Below, piece after piece: positions 58,600 to 64,000 of a DNA stretch of 64,000 bases (positions are counted from its first letter, which is position 1; each line of letters starts with the position of its first letter). The DNA lies in NCBI RefSeq assembly GCF_003573695.1, contig NC_039364.1:236572777-236636776 (forward strand), in the 5' to 3' direction. Made by a program: the position numbers and the translations under genes. The stretch is from Papaver somniferum. Its lineage: Eukaryota; Streptophyta; Magnoliopsida; Ranunculales; Papaveraceae. Under the pieces are notes generated by a model that was not told where the DNA came from, ran no database searches, and saw nothing but the letters and a program-made list of their open reading frames with translations.

Positions 58600-59162
58600 C
58601 AGGGCTGCACAAGAACCGGTTGAGATGACCTGGACCGGACTGGAACCGGAAATATCGGACCGGAATCGAACCAGTACCGGAGTAACCGGGACAGAAGATT
58701 AAGAACCGGCCTATACCGGTACAAGCACCGGTTCTGGGAGGAGGATCGGCCTATACCGGACCAAATGTCCCGGTTAATTAGAGTTGTTGAGTTCTTTATA
58801 ATTTTTAATCATATCCGTCCATTTTGTTTAGGGAACCTTAATATTATCTAATCTCTGAGAAACTCTTTCACTCTTATTTTTCTTTCTTCTTCGTTTTTTT
58901 CTCTCTGAAGAGCAGTCTCTTCAATTCTTCATCTAATTTGATTTCTATGAACTATGCAATCACCATCATCATCATCATCAAGTCTTACTAGTTACTAGTC
59001 ACTACACAAAAGGTAAATCGACTCTCTAATCTTTTCGCTTTCAATTTTGTTTCTGTTTTAAAACCCTAGAAATTGAAAACGATTTTAATCAACTAACCCT
59101 AGTGTTTATAGTCACGCAGGTTAAGTGCTGACTGCTGAGGATACCAATTTATTCTTCGTCTA
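58600..59162 (+). mobile_element. Left end of a hAT-type element, right end missing
   Basis: CAGGGCTGCACAAGAACCGG is a typical plant hAT terminus. It is followed by ACCGG subterminal repeats to about 58790. After it come a pyrimidine-rich leader (58860-58925), a CATCATCAT run and a GT splice donor (AAAAG/GTAAATCG, about 59011), as in the 5' exon of a transposase gene. The element stops where LTR sequence begins at 59163. No transposase coding region remains. Confidence 0.5.
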
Positions 59163-61700
59163 TGTAGCTCCCCCTAAGCTAGCAGCTGATTAATCCAAGA
59201 GATTAACTATAAAATGAGGCACTAATGATCTAAAACATCTACTTAAACATTAAGAAAGAATTTCTAAACAAAGATTAACCCGAATCTAAATCCTCTCTGA
59301 AATAAATACAAGAAGTCCTCTCAAGTGATACATATTTAATAATGAGTTGGTTTACAAATAGAATATACAACAAAAATAAACATAGCGGAAGCTAACCAAC
59401 TAACGAAACCAAATCCTCGAAGCTTTCATCGCCACGTGCTCATCTTGATTTGTCTCTGAAACTGAAAGTGGGAATGGGTGAGCACATCATCCTTAAAAGG
59501 GGTGCCCAGCAGAAATAACAACTAACTTTCAAGTAATCACTAAAATGATTTAAAGTCAATGCATGTTTTACTGAAAAACCGTTAAAACACGGAAAACAAT
59601 TAAAGCATAAATAAAATAATAAATTGTACTGAAGATAATAGTTTTACTAAAATATAAAGATCTACCAACCAATCTTGCGGCACACATTCACAACAGTAAT
59701 AATAGTTGAGCGACGTAATCCTTCGGAGTTGCAAGGCATGACTGTTGCGGAGTCTTTAATGATCATTAAAGCGCCCATGAGGTTTCCGTCCTCAAGTCAT
59801 AAACGATATGTACCTTACCAGTACCTTATTCTACGCGCGCTTTACATAGCAAGTATTCAAAGAAAACAAATGGTAACAATATTATATTCGACCGAAGTGC
59901 TTACACAGTGAAGAGCCCACAATCCGCCCACGTGTAAATCCAACAATCTTATATAATATTCTCAACATCATTCTCTCTAAACACCAAAACATAATAAAAT
60001 AGCTTTTGAAAGTAATTTAAAAGAACAGTAAACATTCATGTATGAGCCATGCGTTGCTCGTACAGAAATAGGGAAAGTAATATTCGGTGACACGAGTACA
60101 CACCTAGATAGTTTATTAGTTGGCATCAATTTTCACTTCTTTTGTGCATAAATATAGATATAACTTTTGGGCAACCACATCACACACCAATCAAAAGGAA
60201 ACCTTCTCCCTTTCATGCTAACAATAAATAAAGAATGTAACCACTTTCCAGTTAATGGAAAGAATCACTTTTCGAAAATAAGTAAAGACTCCCAAAACAC
60301 AGATATTAGTTGTTTCTAAAGATCCAAGCCCATCCCAAAATGTAAAAGAAAACTAGTTTGTATTACACATAGATAATACATGCATACACTATCATATAGT
60401 AACAAAGATATGCATGAATTTCACAAAAGATAGATTTGTAAGACAATAATGAATACAAGAGAGTTCGTTGTCGATTACCACCTCTTTTGATGACAAGCCT
60501 CGCATACCTTGAGATCCATAATCCACCGGTTCATTCTTTAGATCGATCGTTATTAATAAAGATTAACTGTTAATCTTACTTACAAACTGATAGAGTACCT
60601 TTTCTCGTAGTTAGAACCATTAATCTATTAAAGTAGATATGAAGTTAAGTTGTAAGAGTAGTTAAGAAAATAGTTCGACCTTTAGTGATAATACTAATAA
60701 ATGATAATAACATCACTAGTGATCACAACAAAAGTAATATTAACACTTAGTAAAAATAATATTCTATCGAACCTTATCTAAGTAAAATCTTGTTAGTAAA
60801 TTTATGACGATAAAAATGATGAAATTAGAGTCAAGTAGCTACGCAAAATTATTAGTAATTATCTACGGTCAGATCCTATAAATTAAATAAAATTATAAAT
60901 ACGTTATTGTGTTTTGAAAATCAGATAGATAATATAAGATTTATTAGAGTAGACCTAAGAACGTGCAGATACATTGCGTAAAATAAAAAGACTAAATTGA
61001 TTAGTAATCTTATACTTAAATTATCTTTAATTCAATAACCGATTTACTAGATCATTAAAATTAAAAAAATACACAGAAGAAACAATAATAGTATTTGAAT
61101 GCTTAGTACAAAAAAATGGACTTGAAAGGAAATAAATTCGTGTATTAATAAGATAGTTTACATTAAAGACTATGAGAATACATTATAACTTTATGCAGAC
61201 TCAAATTGAAATAATATTAAGTTACCAACACTAATATTTAATAAGATACGTATAGTATACAGACTCGATATGATTAGGCAAAATCAATTATAGTCATACT
61301 TAAAAAATTAAGACTTAGTGTACCAACGAGACTATTAACAAACTAATAACGATAATAATAAAGATATAAAAAATACTAACACTGCTGATATTAATATTTC
61401 AATAATTTTGTTAATAGCAAATTTATAATAGATAATAATATTTGGAAAATTTATATATAAAAATAACGGTAAGTTAAAATATCAGAAATTATAGATTTAC
61501 GTGAAGATAAATTTGGATAATTAGCTATATGAATAAATGTATAAAAAATATAAAATTACATTAAATTAATAAATTACTAAATATTAAATTATAAATTTTA
61601 GCGCAGAGAACTTAGACATACTTATTTGTTAGAAATTAATTCAGTATAGTGAGCTTAGAGACAATCTTATTATGAATAGAAAATTAGTCTATAGATTTTA
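59163..61700 (-). repeat. Large Ty3/gypsy LTR, minus orientation, partial
   Basis: The + strand starts TGTAGCTCCCCCTAAGC, the complement of an LTR end of the Del/Tekay style. It continues through GGGTGAGCACATCATCC and GGAAACCTTCTCCCTTTCATG. The far end is not clear; the section after about 60500 is AT-rich without coding signal. A possible primer site (TTGGTATC on the minus strand) lies at about 59152-59145. Confidence 0.45.
60027..60490. repeat. Direct repeat, copy 1 (partner 63537-64000)
   Basis: About 465 bp starting CAGTAAACATTCATGTATGAG. It recurs in the same orientation 3510 bp downstream with small differences. The second copy is cut by the window end. Confidence 0.9.
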
Positions 61701-61870
61701 GTTGTAGAAACCCAAATAGGCTTGTGTTTATTTCCTTGATGTTTTGACTCATTTAAAATGAGTTATTTTCTTTCGTGCGTTTGTAAGTATGGGCAATACT
61801 TATATTTGGTTGAGAGATAGTTTTTCTCTATAAGGTTGGGAGTTTTGCAGACAAGAAGTGCGATTCGATT

Positions 61871-61903
61871 TTCGAGGACGAAAATGATACAAGGTGGGGA
61901 GAA
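61871..61903 (+). pseudogene. Tail of a Ty3/gypsy polyprotein with polypurine tract
   Basis: TTCGAGGACGAAAATGATAC encodes the FEDEND-type end common to Del/Tekay polyproteins. It is followed by AAGGTGGGGAGAA immediately before the LTR. No other pol sequence lies upstream. Confidence 0.6.
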
Positions 61904-63530
61904 TGTAAAGACCCTCAAGCTCGCCAACGCTATTTGACTGGTCTAGATGTGATCAAGAGACGTTTTATCCGCTAATAACTCGATTAGTTTAACATGAACG
62001 TTAATTAATAGAAATTAATCTAACAACGATCTAGGTACGAAACTAGTATCATTGAATAGGTCTCGAAAAGTTATGCGTAATAGACTACTCGAACGTGTCA
62101 TTCGGATACCGGACGAAGAAGATATTATCGGATGAGTATGAAGGGGAAAATAGTAATTTTGAGACCTCCCTGGCTGCCCTTATCTCTTGGATGGGTACCT
62201 TTATCATTTTATCTTTGTCCTTATCACCCAAACATGTCGAAGAGAAATTCATTTTCTCTTTTCTTCCTTCTCTCTTCGTTCTCATCTCATTCTTCTTCTT
62301 TTTTCTGTTCTTCTTCGTTTTCTTCTCTGTCGAATTCAATTAAGAGGATTGAGTTAAATATCGTGAGTAGTTATTAGGAAACTTGTTAACTTAGTTGGTT
62401 AGAGACGAATGTGATATTAGTGTGTTTGTTTGAGCACGGGAAGATGATGATAGGGTTGCTGCTGTTAAGTGAGGTTGGGTTTTTAGTTTGAGATGAAGAA
62501 ATCAAGAGGAGATGATTATTCAGTTGAGAACCTTGATGATTGATAGAGGTGGTGTTGATTAGGGTTGATGTTTCAGAATCGAGGAAAAAGGTAAATAGAG
62601 AATTCAATTCAAAGTTTCTTTAATTAATTCTGTTATGTGTGAATTTGATTTATAGCTTGATCTTTTAGAGATGGGTTTGTCTTTAATTGAAGTTTAAATG
62701 GATGTATTAGGTTTAATTTTGATTTCAGGGAATTAGGGTTTATATTGTTCTTCCCCCAAATTAGAAATTAGGTTTCACTCTAAATTAAGGTTAGAAGATT
62801 TGAAGATGGGTCTGAAGATGTTTCAATGGGATTGATGATTGTAGGTTGTTTTACTGAGAGAAGCTTGTAGTATTGAACACTTATGTTGGCTGGTTGGTTG
62901 TAATAGTTGTAATCCATATAGTGTTACTGCTGAGATGATACAGGTGGATTTGTAAATGGTGTTTGAGCACATGTATCAAAGATTGGCGATAAGAGATGAA
63001 GATGAATTGGTTACTGTTGGTAGGTTGTGAAAAGATGTTGGTCATAATCTGTAAGGGTTTGGTGTTTGTTTGCAAGAGACTAAGGATTGAAGATACGTTG
63101 TCAATATTGGAGTTTAGATGATTGGGTTAACGGACGTATGAACCTGTGCAGGTGAAGAGTGAGTTGAAGTTCTGGTGGTAATGAAGATGGATTTAATTGA
63201 GTAGTTTTTAGAGTTTCAGTTGTATGGATTTGTGGCTTTGGTGGTTTGAGAAGGTGTGTTGAATACAAGATGACTTGGTGGTGTTCTAAAGCTAAGAGTG
63301 TGGACTTGATGACATTGGTGCAGTTGAACTGAAATAAAAATGATTTGCAGGTTGGGTTTTGCTGTTATAGACTAGTTGGGGTAGCAATGGCAGGTGGTAA
63401 TAGTTTAGGAAGTTACAGAATTTTGGAGATGGTGACAAAATTGGTTAGTTGATGCTAAAATGGTATGAAGGAAGGTTCGATAGAATGTGAAGAAGCTAAG
63501 AAGATGTTGATATGGAGAGTGCTGCAGTTT
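61904..63530 (+). repeat. Ty3/gypsy 3' LTR (Del/Tekay style), 5' portion
   Basis: It starts TGTAAAGACCCTCAAGCTCGCC directly after the polypurine tract. It is interrupted at about 63530, where the direct repeat begins. A TC-rich segment at 62250-62335 is probably leader sequence and not coding. Confidence 0.6.
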
Positions 63531-63536
63531 AAAAGA

Positions 63537-64000
63537 ATAGTAAACATTCATGTATGAGACAGGCGTTGCCCCCGTACAGAAATAGGGAAAATATAATGGC
63601 CAAATTAAAACCAGACATATATAGTATTCAACCCAACGAGTCCTATCTAGGTTTGCAATAAATAGATATAACATTTGGGAGCACACATCTCACACCAATC
63701 AAAAGGAAACCTTCTCCCTTTCATGCTAACAACAAATAAAGATTGTAACCACTTTCCAGTCAATGAAAAGAATCACATTTTGGAAAAATAAGTAAAAACT
63801 CCCAAAACACGGATATTAGTTGTTTCTAAAGATCCGAGCCCATCCCAAAATGTAAAAGAAAACTAGTTTGTAATACGCACAAATAATACATGCGTACACA
63901 TATCATATAGTAACAAAGACATGCATGCATTTCATAAAAGATAGATTTTTAAAACAATAATGAATACAAGAGAGTTCGTTATTGATTCCCACCTCTTTTG
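63537..64000. repeat. Direct repeat, copy 2, continues past the window
   Basis: It matches 60027-60490, for example AATCAAAAGGAAACCTTCTC and CTCCCAAAACAC. It joins the + strand LTR sharply at about 63530. Confidence 0.9.

Noticed and set aside
62095..62343. Membrane-like frame rich in Phe and Ser
   Set aside because: Translation of a TCTTC-rich leader in an LTR; hydrophobicity comes from base composition.

Overview
This window is a repeat-dense stretch of eukaryotic, almost certainly eudicot plant, nuclear DNA. The evidence is nested LTR retrotransposons of typical plant lineages, Stowaway and hAT-type miniature elements, short GT-AG introns, and one plant-type PAS/Raf-like protein kinase gene. 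The species cannot be fixed from the sequence. The repeat style reminded me of basal eudicots such as poppies, but that is only an impression. No bacterial genes, CRISPR arrays, rRNA or tRNA genes were recognised.

Layout. 1-3411: the 3' part of a Ty3/gypsy element of Tat-like type on the + strand, with a spliced ORF on the opposite strand and a 3' LTR that is itself split by a 575-bp hAT-type miniature element. 3412-6920: host-derived spacer with a triplet-rich, palindrome-bearing DNA element and a short tandem array. 6921-16177: a bounded Tat-like element (472-bp LTRs, perfect GAAGT duplication) that keeps gag, protease, the last piece of integrase and the antisense spliced ORF but has lost RT, RNase H and the integrase core. 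16325-18646: a short non-coding LTR element (perfect CATGT duplication) inserted into the edge of 18649-26130, a third, minus-strand Tat-like element with a decayed but nearly full pol. 26804-39472: an LTR element without a recognisable pol, into which a second element with 2400-bp LTRs (30099-38582, also without pol) has inserted. 39473-46237: a broken F-box gene, a diverged 2.3-kb LTR and a truncated Ty1/copia gag-pol whose integrase has lost two catalytic residues. 46440-49140: an RNase H-domain remnant, a second triplet-rich DNA element with a minisatellite, and a 184-bp miniature element with a 9-bp duplication.

49824-55495 (minus strand) is the only convincingly intact host gene: a 13-exon, 716-codon PAS-domain Raf-like MAP3K with all kinase motifs in place and probable non-coding 5' exons up to about 57.9 kb. 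Its upstream side is made of transposon pieces (a short LTR fragment, a hAT end). 59163-64000 holds pieces of large Ty3/gypsy LTRs in opposite orientations plus a 465-bp direct repeat that runs off the window.

The most interesting points are: the antisense, intron-bearing ORF kept by two diverged Tat-like copies; a non-coding module shared by two Tat-like families; short dyad motifs in the long LTRs, where the sequence changes but the symmetry is retained; a palindrome family with a compensatory change; and a threefold, 32-bp-period primer-binding-site array.
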